Made by a program: the position numbers and the translations under genes. From Skeletonema tropicum (Eukaryota > Bacillariophyta > Thalassiosirophyceae > Thalassiosirales > Thalassiosiraceae), in assembly GCA_037178625.1 (NCBI GenBank), contig CM074130.1, positions 4,526,001 to 4,590,000 of the forward strand: 64,000 nucleotides of DNA, in the 5' to 3' direction. Positions 1 through 9,470 of the stretch are shown here, in pieces; position 1 is the stretch's first letter, and every line of letters starts with the position of its first letter. The notes beneath the pieces were generated by a model. It ran no database searches. It saw nothing but the letters and a program-made list of their open reading frames with translations, and was not told the DNA's origin.

Positions 1-912
1 CTTCCTCCCGCCGATACATCGGAATCTTCCGACTATATCGCCCGTCTCCCGCTAGTGTTACACGTCTCTTGGGCGCAAGATGTTGTTAGTGGACAGATTG
101 TGTCAATGAAGGAAGCTGGTAGACGTACCGCTTTCAGGAAGCTTTGTTCCATGGTGGATGGAAATTACGAGAAGCAATGGAGAGCCCGGCGCGCTCTAAA
201 GGGACTCGTTCCACTCATGAAACGCTTCAGGAGGAACCACCCTCTACGCCTTAGAAGCTGGAGTGACTTCGAGTTGATGTTCAGAGAGTGTAAACTCTAT
301 GAGCAAGGTATTGACATGATCTTTCTTGAAATGAAGCTTCAGGCCGAATTTCTCCCTACCCCATCGTTGACAATCGTCCAACGCACATGGGAAGATGCGG
401 TATTTGACGATGCTGACATCGTGATTCAGGAAGCAGCTGTTGAACCTATTGGTGCACGGGCACAGGAAGAAGCTGATGCTATGCCTCGAATCGAAGAGGA
501 AGATCGACTTGTTGAAGCAGCGGTAGAAGTGCTGGCAGCGGAGGAGCCAGTAGCGTTCGATCAGCCGGATGCCATGGAGGAGAGGGAGCTCATCGAGGAA
601 GCAGCTGTTGAACCTATTGGTGCACGGGCACAGGAAGAAGCTGATGCTATGCCTCGAATCGAAGAGGAAGATCGACTTGTTGAAGCAGCGGTAGAAGTGC
701 TGGCAGCGGAGGAGCCAGTAGCGTTCGAGCAGCCGGATGCTATGGAGGAGAGGGAGCAAGAGGAAGATGTTCCTGCACCTAGTGTGAAGCGCCGTCGCAG
801 GAGGAGCGAGGTTGCGAAACTCAGTTCTCAGTTGGGTAGCTACTGGGTAACCCCAAGTCGTCCTAGGAGGGGGGCAAGAGTCCGTCGGCAACCGGAGAGA
901 TACAAGCCGTAG
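1..912 (+). CDS. Array gene copy 1, 3' part: acidic-repeat membrane protein
   Basis: The reading frame is open from base 1 and ends with TAG at 912, giving 303 codons that match residues 254-556 of copy 2. The membrane half is missing only because the window begins inside the gene. The visible part holds the central domain (basic, Trp-rich), both 56-residue acidic repeats, the KRRRRR run and the basic tail ending ERYKP. Copy-specific residues are Gln instead of His in the SGQIVS segment and Gln in MKLQAEF. The function is unknown. See copy 2 for the full architecture. Confidence 0.85.
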   Translation, partial: LPPADTSESSDYIARLPLVLHVSWAQDVVSGQIVSMKEAGRRTAFRKLCSMVDGNYEKQWRARRALKGLVPLMKRFRRNHPLRLRSWSDFELMFRECKLYEQGIDMIFLEMKLQAEFLPTPSLTIVQRTWEDAVFDDADIVIQEAAVEPIGARAQEEADAMPRIEEEDRLVEAAVEVLAAEEPVAFDQPDAMEERELIEEAAVEPIGARAQEEADAMPRIEEEDRLVEAAVEVLAAEEPVAFEQPDAMEEREQEEDVPAPSVKRRRRRSEVAKLSSQLGSYWVTPSRPRRGARVRRQPERYKP

Positions 913-2494
913 CGAGTATTCTCTAGTGAGGGTGGAGAGGTGGAAAAGAAGTGTGGTGTTTCGGATTGTTGGCTATGCACGTGGTCGCTGATTTGTCAGG
1001 ACCATCACTGTATTTGCAGTGCTGAAGATCAAGTAGGTGTGCCTTGCTGAGTTGAAGAGGGATTGGACTTCTTTTTTGGATGTGGTGTGCTTGTTCGGGA
1101 CCTTCTATTCATATCCTGTTTGATTCTTGCTTTGAGGCGTATTTCTCGTTCGTGGTTGTATTCCCCGAGGGCCGCCATTGTCCTTTGTTTGATTGTCCTT
1201 TGTTTGATTGTCCTTTGTTTGATTGTCCTTTGTTTGATTGTCCTTTGTTTGATTGTCCTTCATTATCCTTCATTGAGTTCGAGTGGGCTGGTTTTGGAGC
1301 GGAGAGGTACGTTTCGAGTTTCCGATTTGATGTGCGCTTGCTTTTCTACTTTGCTTCTTCGCTAACAACAACTCTCAACTTTCCTCTTCTTTGTTTCTAT
1401 CTTATCCAGGTGGTTCGGGACCGTGTACCATATTCATATCCTGTTTGATTGTTGCTTTGAGGCGTATTGCTCGTTCGTGGTTGTATTCCCCGAGGGTTGC
1501 CATTGTCCTTTGTTTGATTGTCCCTTGTTTGTTTGTCCCTTCTTTGATTGTCCTTTGTTTGGTTGTCCTTTGTTTGATTGTCCAATTTGATTCCTTCATT
1601 ATCCTTCATTGAGTTTGAGTGGGTTGGTATTAGAGTGGGGTAGGTACGTCTCGAGTTTCCAATTCAATGTGCGCTTGATTTTCTACTTTGCTTCTTCACT
1701 AACAACAACTCTTAACTTTCCTCGTCTTTGTGTTTAATTGTCCTGTTTGAATCCTTCATTACCTTTCATTTCATTTCATTTTCGGTGGGCTGGTTTTGGA
1801 GAGGGGGAGGTAAGTTTCGAGTTTCCAAAACGATGTGCGCTTGCTTTTCTACTTTAACTTTACTTCTTTGCTAACAACAACTCTCGACTTTGCTCGTTTT
1901 TGTTTCTATCTCATCCAGGTGGAAAGGATGGAGGGTGTTGTTAGCTGCGGGAGTTGACAGGATGGAGTTTGGGCCGAGGTTCTTTGGTGGGTTCGCTAGT
2001 GTTGTTTGCTTTTTACTACGATTGTTCATTAACTCCTTCTTCTTTTTGTTTTCTATCTCTACATTCATCAGGTCTGAAGGGCGGGTCGTACATGTCAGCT
2101 GGCGGTGGGATAGGATGATCGGGTTCTGAGTTTCGGATGGGTTCGAGTCGGTGAGAATGGTTGGGATGTAGTTGATTGTGTGCTATGACTTTTGTTTTCG
2201 TTCGTCTCCTCCGGTGGTGCCTGATCAACTCTGTCGGGGGTTCTCACACACTAACATTGCTTCTTCCTTTTCCTCTCACTTAGTACGAGCAGCGATGAGT
2301 CGGTTCGAATTGGGGGAGGTACGTTTCCTTGTTGCATGATTTGTGCTTCACTTTTCGGTTCACTTAACGATGCTTGTTTCATTAACACCAATTCTCTCTT
2401 CTATAATCTTTTCTATCTCAACATCCACTTAGTACGAGCGGGGTGCGGATTGCGGGTTGGAGAGATCGGGGAGTTGGATCTGGAGGAATGATGA
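913..2494 (+). other. Unit 1 spliced non-coding tail (five complete introns)
   Basis: There is no convincing reading frame here, but GT-AG introns are well formed: 1307-1409 (103 nt), 1810-1918 (109), 1987-2071 (85), 2151-2283 (133) and 2319-2432 (114). Donors are GTACGT, GTAAGT, GTGGGT, GTGAGA and GTACGT. Each intron has a CTAAC/TTAAC branch-like motif and a long pyrimidine tract before AG. A further donor at 1644 has lost its acceptor through a deletion near 1737. The exons are short (35-400 nt). This is either a long 3' UTR of the membrane-protein mRNA or a separate spliced non-coding RNA; the sequence alone cannot decide. Compared with later units it keeps an extra exon-intron module. Confidence 0.65.
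1181..1260 (+). repeat. 15-bp minisatellite, five perfect copies
   Basis: The unit TCCTTTGTTTGATTG is repeated five times without change from 1181 to 1255, followed by TCCTT. It lies in the exon before the 1307 intron. Other units carry two to four copies, with 14-bp variants and single-base changes, so copy number is variable. Because 14-bp units occur, it is unlikely to be a coding repeat. Confidence 0.95.
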
Positions 2495-2663
2495 TATCAG
2501 TAACCAGGCTGATCGGCATGTTCTTTCGCCCCATATCAGTAACCAGGCTGATCGGCACGTTCTTTCGCCTTTATCTGGAGGAATGATGGTATCAGTAACC
2601 AGGCTGATCGGCATGTTCTTTTGCCCATATCAGTAACCAGGCTGATCGGCACGTTCTTTTGCC
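2495..2663 (+). repeat. 36-bp repeat cluster, four copies (unit 1)
   Basis: The copies are 2495-2530, 2534-2569, 2590-2625 and 2628-2663. Each contains TCAGTAACCAGGCTGA followed by TCGGC(A/G)TGTTCTTT or a close variant. They are arranged as two pairs, each introduced by ATCTGGAGGAATGATG, so the higher-order period is about 95 bp. The CATG and CACG variants alternate within each pair. The function is unknown. Confidence 0.95.
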
Positions 2664-2670
2664 TCACTTC

Positions 2671-2887
2671 AATCCAGCGTCGGGCTGGTGCTCCTAGAGA
2701 CGATGGCGTCTGGAGGCAAAGGGCACCGGTTCGGAGCCACGGGCAAGGACTGGGCATAGTTCCCTGGCGGCTACCTTGGGGGTACCGCTGAAGTCTAACC
2801 TTTTCCCTTCGGGGATCAATGGCCCACCTCCATCATATCTGTTGGCCTTTACGTGGCGTTGGAGGATGAGTACACTTTTCTCTCTCG
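2671..2887 (+). other. Conserved stem-loop block (unit 1)
   Basis: This is the best conserved non-coding stretch between unit 1 and the diverged unit 10. 2791-2887 is identical over 97 bp to 59640-59736, and the first 55 bp or so are also identical. Visible hairpins are CCAGC/GCTGG (2674-2688), AGACG-ATGG-CGTCT (2698-2711) and TCCC-TTCG-GGGA (2804-2815, a UUCG-type tetraloop if transcribed). Open frames across it shift between units, so RNA structure or a DNA signal is more likely than a protein. Confidence 0.5.
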
Positions 2888-4766
2888 CGAGTGGAAGTGG
2901 AAACCAACAACAGACAACCAAATCTATTCAATTCCCTCCTCTCATTGGAGTCTATGTTAGAGTTCGTCTCTGACGTCTAATGTCATCACCTCACTCGATC
3001 TTGCGGCAGCTGTGTGTAGGATAAGTCGAGTTGGAGTTGGAGTTGGGCTAGCAATCTTGCTGCATGTATCTTGGCATCTGCAATCATTATAGCAACTTCC
3101 AGCCTCTGCTCGCAACAAATCTTCCAGCCTACTTCACCTCATCTTCACTGTAACATCAGGTGGCACTGATTCTGATCTCTAATTTGAGAGTGACCTCAAA
3201 TTTTATATCTCTCTGAATTGCTATTGCTACTCTTCGCGTAATAGGAGCAGTAGACTTCGTGATGTGGTAGTTTGAGACAAGTTGTTCCGATTTGATGTAT
3301 CATCCATATCACCATCATTGATAAGCCTATCTTGCAGTTCTAGCAATCTCTTCCTCCCCTAATAGAGTCACTTTATTTCGTCAACGAGGGCGATTGAGTA
3401 TGCTTACCATCGTTCATCCATGTGGACAAGAATTCATCGATACTCCAAATAAACCTTTCCCATTTTCTTTTCTGGAAGAGTGGCGTTCTTGCATCTTTTC
3501 ACGGCGTCTCTCGGGTTCTTTCCTCCGTAAATTACACCTCTTACTGTCTTTTCCACCACAAAGCATCATCATCTTTTTCTCCCAGACCTTAGACTAAGCA
3601 TGCTTAACATCGTTCTTCGATTCTCCGAAAGGCAACCTTCTTCGACTTTTTCTAGCAATAGTGGCTGTCTTGCATGATATTTTCACTGCATCATTTGGAG
3701 TCGTTCCCCCGTCCATCAAATCTCTACCTGCATTTTCCAGACGACAAAACTATCCATTTCAAGAATGCCTTGCCTTGCCTTGCCACCTTCATACTTTCTC
3801 ATCGGTAAGATGCACATCAAAGCTGTATAACTGCCTACCTGCCTATCTTCTCATCTGTAAATTGGACGTTCGTATCCTAGGAATAATCACATATCATAAA
3901 TATTGGCAACTGCGTTGATGGAGTACCCATCACAAAAATGCCTGCCTCACGTACGATCTCCTCCTTCATGACATTGCAGATGACCGCAAGATTCGACTGG
4001 CATTAAAATTTGCTACTTGATCACATGGTTGGTGCAACAGAGACGTTTGCGACCTCATACTACTAATCCTTCTTCTAAGAGGTTTGGGTTGTCGGCTTCA
4101 TCTGCATCGATGCAGCTATGTAACTCGCTCTCAACTTCAAAGTTAGACAGCGGGAGGGCAAGTGGCGCAGGGCGCAGCAAAGGCAAAAGGAAAAGGTTTG
4201 TGAGATCTTTCAGTCGCGATGCGACTTTTCTCTTGTTGGACACTTAAGAGCCGTTAAGGAGCTTCTTTTAAAGAATTTCTCACTATCTATCTCCTCTCTT
4301 TTATCTCTCCAGAGAGAGAGACGAGAGAGAGATTGACAGACGACAGACTACGGACTCACATCTCTTTCGAGGCTGCCAAGCAATACTGAATACTCAATCC
4401 TCATAAGTATGCACCATGGAATAGAAATCCTGATAAATGAACAAAAAGGAGAAAGTATCATCTAAAATACGACAAGGAAAGAGTCAAATTTGGTGCATGA
4501 ACATTCCTCTTCAACTAAGCAAGTTCCTATTTACGCCTCCTATTATGTTTATCAAAGACAAATCCTACAGGCCAAGCCCAGAGCCAGAGCCTTCTCTTCC
4601 TAACTAGCTCACCAGTTTGACAAATTTGATAGTCAACAGTTAGTAGTGCGAGGGTTTCTCTTTTCCTTTTAGACGCCATCTTTTATCTCGACAGACTGGA
4701 ACATAGTAAATCATTAATACCTGCCCCAGCACCAGCATTGTTTTGCCACAGACGAAGCAAGAAGAT

Positions 4767-5519
4767 CGTTCATAATTCCGCTTCTGTGTTGATAGGGCGG
4801 GGAGTCAAGGGTACCGTAATACGTATTGTTGCGTTCATTGTAGGGTGGGATCCTCATGTTTGTCTTCTTTTTTTGCCTTTACCCCTCTTTGCTCACCAAA
4901 TTTGCTTCCAGAGCCGACCCCATTCGACCCCATCTCTAGTCGGAGGCAGCGGTGACTGATTCAAGGAGTGGACGAATTATATATTGCTAGCAAGATTAAT
5001 TTCCTTCCTGTAGATGCTGTGTCATTATTCCACTTGAATGTGTTGAAAATAGTGCTGGGGGATACGTGCGGGGACGCCCCCTGCCCTCTTTTCTGTCTAC
5101 GACAGCCAGACCACATGCAGCACGTGCGAACGAGCATCACGATCCAACTGCCAACGATGACCATGGCCGAGGCCAAGCATCTCATTTGTTGTATCGTAGA
5201 AAACTCTACGCACGACATTAGTTACAGCAGTTCATAAGCATAGTAGATGCTTTCATCTCAATAGTCGTGCGTAGAGTTTTCTACAGTTTTGTTTGTAGAC
5301 TTTCACTTGTTGTCTCTCTCGAGAGTGTGATGTGATGGAAGATCTCAGATCTCAGCCGAGCCTCTCTAGACGCAAGCCCCAACCTAGCCTAGGCTTTTTC
5401 TTGGGTCATCGCATTGGAGTCATTTCCACAATTTCTTGTAATCCTGTCCCGTTTTCTTGAAAAATGCTGGATCACTGGACCAAACGGATCAACGAGTGGA
5501 CCAAATATATTTTTTACCA
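4767..5519. other. Type A-specific 753-bp module (unit 1)
   Basis: Present in units 1, 3 and 5 only. In type B units it is replaced by about five bases between GAAGAT and ACCAAAATTG. No target-site duplication is evident, so whether A gained it or B lost it is unclear. It is rich in short palindromes (AGCCTAGGCT at 5386-5395, CTCTCGAGAG near 5316) and carries the long hairpin at 5196-5284. No coding potential was recognised. Confidence 0.8.
5196..5284. repeat. 89-nt inverted repeat with perfect 21-bp arms (unit 1)
   Basis: The arms 5196-5216 and 5264-5284 are exact reverse complements around a 47-nt loop. The loop has its own hairpin AAGCAT-AGTAG-ATGCTT (5236-5252), and each arm alone can fold (GTAGA....TCTAC). 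It could be a small-RNA precursor, a miniature element remnant or a cruciform site. Confidence 0.9.
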
Positions 5520-6140
5520 ACCAAAATTGTAGTAGAAAGGAGTACCCCGACTGATTGCGGCAGGGATAGACAAATCAATATTCTCACGAGGAAAGGTAGT
5601 GGTCGAAATGTTGCATGTATGTCAGATGTGATATTGTAGAGATTTGTGGCTGTCGAATCTTGAAACTCGCTATGTCTGTTGTATTTCTGTTGATAGGTGC
5701 GACTATGTATACCTCGCGAATGAAATATCGAGTCGCTATTGTTGCGTATGTATGAATCTGTTCTAGTAAGTCGGTATCTTACTAACCCCCTACCTTGCTA
5801 GCCTTGCCCGCGACTTCATGCCTCGCTTTGTTGCAGCAAAGGCAGGTAAATGATGACTGCACAAGAAGCGTTTCCCCCCTCAAAACGCATCACAATATTC
5901 ACTACAAACAGCGGAAGGCAGGCTATCTTTCTAGAGGAAAATGAGCTCGTGCAGCCAAAGATTCCTGTGTCATTGAAATATTATATTCTTGCGTACGATA
6001 CAATGCATTACTTTTCGCTACAAGATTCTTTTTCATTGATACGATATTACCATCACGACATCCAAGTGCATTATCAGACCCATCGCCTTCATCGATGACG
6101 GAAGAAAGATATTATATCAGCAAATGACTGCAGTAATGTG

Positions 6141-6148
6141 TATATAAT
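6141..6148 (+). promoter_or_regulatory. Candidate TATA box, type A promoter of copy 2
   Basis: TATATAAT lies 143 nt before the ATG at 6284. The same motif lies at the same distance before copy 4. Type B promoters lack it at this position. This is a sequence match only; no transcription start is known. Confidence 0.35.
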
Positions 6149-6243
6149 GTGATACGATACTGATGATGTGACGACAGAATAAAATATAATGTATTTCTAC
6201 GAAATAAGACGTGTATCTTGCGAAACACATGAGACAATATCGA

Positions 6244-6281
6244 TCATGTGCTTGCTAGCACATGACGAGTCATGAAATGAC
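6244..6281. promoter_or_regulatory. Palindrome cluster at the copy 2 start codon
   Basis: TCATGTGCT-TGCT-AGCACATGA (9-bp stem, 6244-6265) is followed by GTCAT-GAA-ATGAC (6269-6281), ending 2 nt before the ATG. The half sites CATGTG and CACATG are E-box type (CANNTG). It could be a dimeric transcription-factor site or a 5' UTR hairpin. Confidence 0.6.
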
Positions 6282-6283
6282 AC

Positions 6284-7954
6284 ATGACCCTTTCTTCAGT
6301 TATCACGCGGAAAAGGCTAGAGAGATCACCTCATAAATCGATTATCAATCGTTTGTTTACAACTGTTATCAACATGTTCGCCATCGTCGCCTTTGTCGTC
6401 GCCTTCGCCGCCGTTGCCTTCGCAATGGTGTCACCAGATATGTGTTTGGATCTTCTGGTGTGGGTTTTCCATCCAAACAACTCGTGGTACTCGTTGGATC
6501 ATGCTCTTCACATGATCAATGTTGCCATCGTCACCGCGATGTGGACTATGATCCCCACCCTGATCTTAGTCGATAGAGTGCTGTCCGTCCGCACCTATCT
6601 TGGCAAGTTATTTGTCATCGCAACGTGGGTTACATCTCTTTTTGTCATCGAAGAGATCTGTAACATCGAACTTCTCAGTCCTGAGATGTTCGCAGCAGTG
6701 CTTGTTGTTGCCGCAATGTATCTGCTTGCCTTCCTCAGATTCCCATTGATGATCAAGATTGTCTTCCTCTTGAGTCGCCGCATCATGGGACTTATTCTCC
6801 GGACTTTCAGTTTCGTCACCCGCCTGATTGTCAACTCCATCCGTTTGATAATAGCTCCGCTAGTTCTACAGATGTTGGTAAAAGACTTCCTCCAAGTCAT
6901 GCCTACCGATCTTCCTATATTTGGATTGATTGTACTAGTTGTTGTTGGATCCTCCTCCGCCATACTATTGTATGAGATCCTTCAGCTTGCCCTACGCGGG
7001 TTCGATGTACTCACTGATGCTATCGCATCAAACATCGTTCATCTTCCTCCCGCCGATACATCGGAATCTTCCGACTATATCGCCCGTCTCCCGCTAGTGT
7101 TACACGTCTCTTGGGCGCAAGATGTTGTTAGTGGACACATTGTGTCAATGAAGGAAGCTGGTAGACGTACCGCTTTCAGGAAGCTTTGTTCCATGGTGGA
7201 TGGAAATTACGAGAAGCAATGGAGAGCCCGGCGCGCTCTAAAGGGACTCGTTCCACTCATGAAACGCTTCAGGAGGAACCACCCTCTACGCCTTAGAAGC
7301 TGGAGTGACTTCGAGTTGATGTTCAGAGAGTGTAAACTCTATGAGCAAGGTATTGACATGATCTTTCTTGAAATGAAGCTTCGGGCCGAATTTCTCCCTA
7401 CCCCATCGTTGACAATCGTCCAACGCACATGGGAAGATGCGGTATTTGACGATGCTGACATCGTGATTCAGGAAGCAGCTGTTGAACCTATTGGTGCACG
7501 GGCACAGGAAGAAGCTGATGCTATGCCTCGAATCGAAGAAGAAGATCGACTTGTTGAAGCAGCGGTAGAAGTGCTGGCAGCGGAGGAGCCAGTAGCGTTC
7601 GATCAGCCGGATGCTATGGAGGAGAGGGAGCTCATCGAGGAAGCAGCTGTTGAACCTATTGGTGCACGGGCACAGGAAGAAGCTGATGCTATGCCTCGAA
7701 TCGAAGAGGAAGATCGACTTGTTGAAGCAGCGGTAGAAGTGCTGGCAGCGGAGGAGCCAGTAGCGTTCGAGCAGCCGGATGCTGTGGAGGAGAGGGAGCA
7801 AGAGGAAGATGTTCCTGCACCTAGTGTGAAGCGCCGTCGCAGGAGGAGCGAGGTTGCGAAACTCAGTTCTCAGTTGGGTAGCTACTGGGTAACCCCAAGT
7901 CGTCCTAGGAGGGGGACAAGAGTCCGTCGGCAACCGGAGAGATACAAGCCGTAG
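6284..7954 (+). CDS. Array gene copy 2 (intact, type A): membrane protein with acidic repeats
   Basis: 556 aa, family not recognised. Hydrophobic segments lie near residues 29-50, 78-98, 108-126, 132-163 and 208-232, with a basic amphipathic stretch around 165-200, so the N-terminal half is probably embedded in a membrane with about five to six passes. Residues 270-390 form a charged, Trp-containing domain of unknown fold. Two 56-residue acidic repeats start at 397 and 453 (EAAVEP...). KRRRRR (516-521) and a basic tail ending ERYKP follow. The first ATG is used because the frame is open from there; M31 is an alternative. The N-terminus MTLSSVITRKR is type A. The function is unknown; acidic-then-basic soluble tails suggest protein or nucleic-acid contact, which is inference only. 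Ala-to-Val in DAVEER is specific to this copy. Confidence 0.88.
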   Translation: MTLSSVITRKRLERSPHKSIINRLFTTVINMFAIVAFVVAFAAVAFAMVSPDMCLDLLVWVFHPNNSWYSLDHALHMINVAIVTAMWTMIPTLILVDRVLSVRTYLGKLFVIATWVTSLFVIEEICNIELLSPEMFAAVLVVAAMYLLAFLRFPLMIKIVFLLSRRIMGLILRTFSFVTRLIVNSIRLIIAPLVLQMLVKDFLQVMPTDLPIFGLIVLVVVGSSSAILLYEILQLALRGFDVLTDAIASNIVHLPPADTSESSDYIARLPLVLHVSWAQDVVSGHIVSMKEAGRRTAFRKLCSMVDGNYEKQWRARRALKGLVPLMKRFRRNHPLRLRSWSDFELMFRECKLYEQGIDMIFLEMKLRAEFLPTPSLTIVQRTWEDAVFDDADIVIQEAAVEPIGARAQEEADAMPRIEEEDRLVEAAVEVLAAEEPVAFDQPDAMEERELIEEAAVEPIGARAQEEADAMPRIEEEDRLVEAAVEVLAAEEPVAFEQPDAVEEREQEEDVPAPSVKRRRRRSEVAKLSSQLGSYWVTPSRPRRGTRVRRQPERYKP

Positions 7955-9301
7955 CGAGTATTCTCTAGTGAGGGTGGAGAGGTGGAAAAGAAGTGTGGTG
8001 TTTCGGATTGTTGGCTATGCACGTGGTCGCTGATTTGTCAGGGCCATCACTGTATTTGCAGTGCTGAAGATCAAGTAGGTGTGCCTTGCTGAGTTGAAGA
8101 GGGATTGGGCTTCTTTTTTGGATGTGGTGTGCTTGTTTGGGACCTTATATTCATATCCTGTTTGATTCTTGCTTTGAGGCGTATTGCTCGTTCGTGGTTG
8201 TATCCCCCGAGGGCCGCCATTGTCTGTTTGATTGTCCTTTGTCTGATTGTCCTTTGTTTGATTCTCCTTTGTTTGATTCTCCTTCATTATCCTTCATTGA
8301 GTTCGAGTGGGCTGGTTTTGGAGCGGAGAGGTACGTTTCGAGTTTCCTATTTACTTTATGCTTGCTTTTCTACTTTGCTTCTTCCCTAACAACAACTTTT
8401 ATCTTTCTTCTTCTTTCTTAGAGATTGGGCTTGTTCGTTCCGTTTTCTATCTTTTGATTGTTGCTGCTTGAGGTGTATTGCTTGTTCGCGGTTGTATTCC
8501 CCGAGGGCCACCATTGTCTGTTTGATTGTCCTTTGTTTGATTGTCCTTGTTTGATTGTCCTTTGTTTGATTGTCCTGTTTGAATCCTTCATTACCTTTCA
8601 TTTCATTTCATTTCGGTGGGCTGGTTTTGGAGAGGGGGAGGTAAGTTTCGAGTTTCCAAAACGATGTGCGCTTGCTTTTCTACTTTAACTTTACTTCTTT
8701 GCTAACAACAACTCTCGACTTTGCTCGTTTTTGTTTCTATCTCATCCAGGTGGAAAGGATGGAGGGTGTTGTTAGCTGCGGGAGTTGACAGGATGGAGTT
8801 TGGGCCGAGGTTCTTTGGTGGGTTCGCTAGTGTTGTTTGCTTTTTACTACGATTGTTCATTAACTCCTTCTTCTTTTTGTTTTCTATCTCTACATTCATC
8901 AGGTCTGAAGGGCGGGTCGTTCAGATCGGGTTCTGAGTTTCGTATGGGTTCGAGTCGGTGAGAATGGTTGGGATGTAGTTGATTGTGTGCTATGACTTTT
9001 GTTTTCGTTCGTCTCCTCCGGTGGTGCCTGATCAACTCTGTCGGGGGTTCTCACACAATAACATTGCTTCTTCCTTTTCCTCTCACTTAGTACGAGCAGC
9101 GATGAGTCGGTTCGAATTGGGGGAGGTACGTTTCCTTGTTGCATGATTTGTGCTTCACTTTTCGGTTCACTTAACGATGCTTGTTTCATTAACACCAATT
9201 CTCTCTTCTATAATCTTTTCTATCTCAACATCCACTTAGTACGAGCGGGGTGCGGATTGCGGGTTGGAGAGATCGGGGAGTTGGATCTGGAGGAATGATG
9301 A
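7955..9301 (+). other. Unit 2 spliced non-coding tail (five introns)
   Basis: Introns: 8331-8421 (91 nt), 8641-8749 (109), 8818-8902 (85), 8958-9090 (133) and 9126-9239 (114). It has two exon-intron modules instead of unit 1's three. The minisatellite in the first exon has GATTCTCC variants. The exon between the 85- and 133-nt introns lacks a 24-nt segment present in units 1, 6, 7 and 8, as also in unit 5. Confidence 0.65.
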
Positions 9302-9470
9302 TATCAGTAACCAGGCTGATCGGCATGTTCTTTCGCCCCATATCAGTAACCAGGCTGATCGGCACGTTCTTTCGCCTTTATCTGGAGGAATGATGGTATC
9401 AGTAACCAGGCTGATCGGCATGTTCTTTTGCCCATATCAGTAACCAGGCTGATCGGCACGTTCTTTTGCC
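9302..9470 (+). repeat. 36-bp repeat cluster, four copies (unit 2)
   Basis: Same two-pair arrangement as unit 1, with the same internal CATG/CACG alternation. Confidence 0.95.

Larger units (their letters stand above)
2888..6243. other. Type A intergenic flank before copy 2
   Basis: I see no gene in this stretch; the short open frames are not coding-like. It holds a GA-rich tract (4311-4333), a hairpin AGTCGC-GAT-GCGACT followed by TTTTC (4212-4226), and the 753-bp type A module (4767-5519). It lacks the TATATAAG present at the same place in most other units: unit 1 reads ACTAAGC near 4513. The last 600 bp is the likely promoter region of copy 2. Confidence 0.6.

Noticed and set aside
2284..2318. 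tRNA B-box-like GGTTCGAAT and GGTTCGAGTCG words in tail exons
   Set aside because: No cloverleaf or A box at the right distance; the words sit next to splice donors.
2495..2663. CRISPR-like look of four 36-bp repeats
   Set aside because: Spacers are 3, 20 and 2 nt and the same in every unit, there are no cas genes, and the genome is eukaryotic.
2694..2921. 75-codon minus-strand frame across the stem-loop block, also open in unit 10
   Set aside because: Its N-terminus shifts frame between units and the conservation is at the nucleotide level in all positions, not codon-patterned.
7286..7933. 215-codon minus-strand open frame opposite the acidic repeats, present in every copy
   Set aside because: It is the mirror of the GAA/GCT/GAG-rich coding repeat; its Cys/His/Phe-rich translation follows from the sense codons, and in copy 10 it changes length freely.
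6284..7954. Array gene as part of a retroelement polyprotein, because of the R..R..RRQPERY tail
   Set aside because: No reverse transcriptase, integrase, protease or terminal repeats in the unit; similarity is limited to a short basic motif.
8750..9298. A spliced frame of about 70 codons through the last tail exons of unit 2
   Set aside because: Opening it needs the 24-nt-shorter exon; units 1, 6, 7 and 8 have an in-frame TGA there and unit 10 differs throughout, so it is not conserved.
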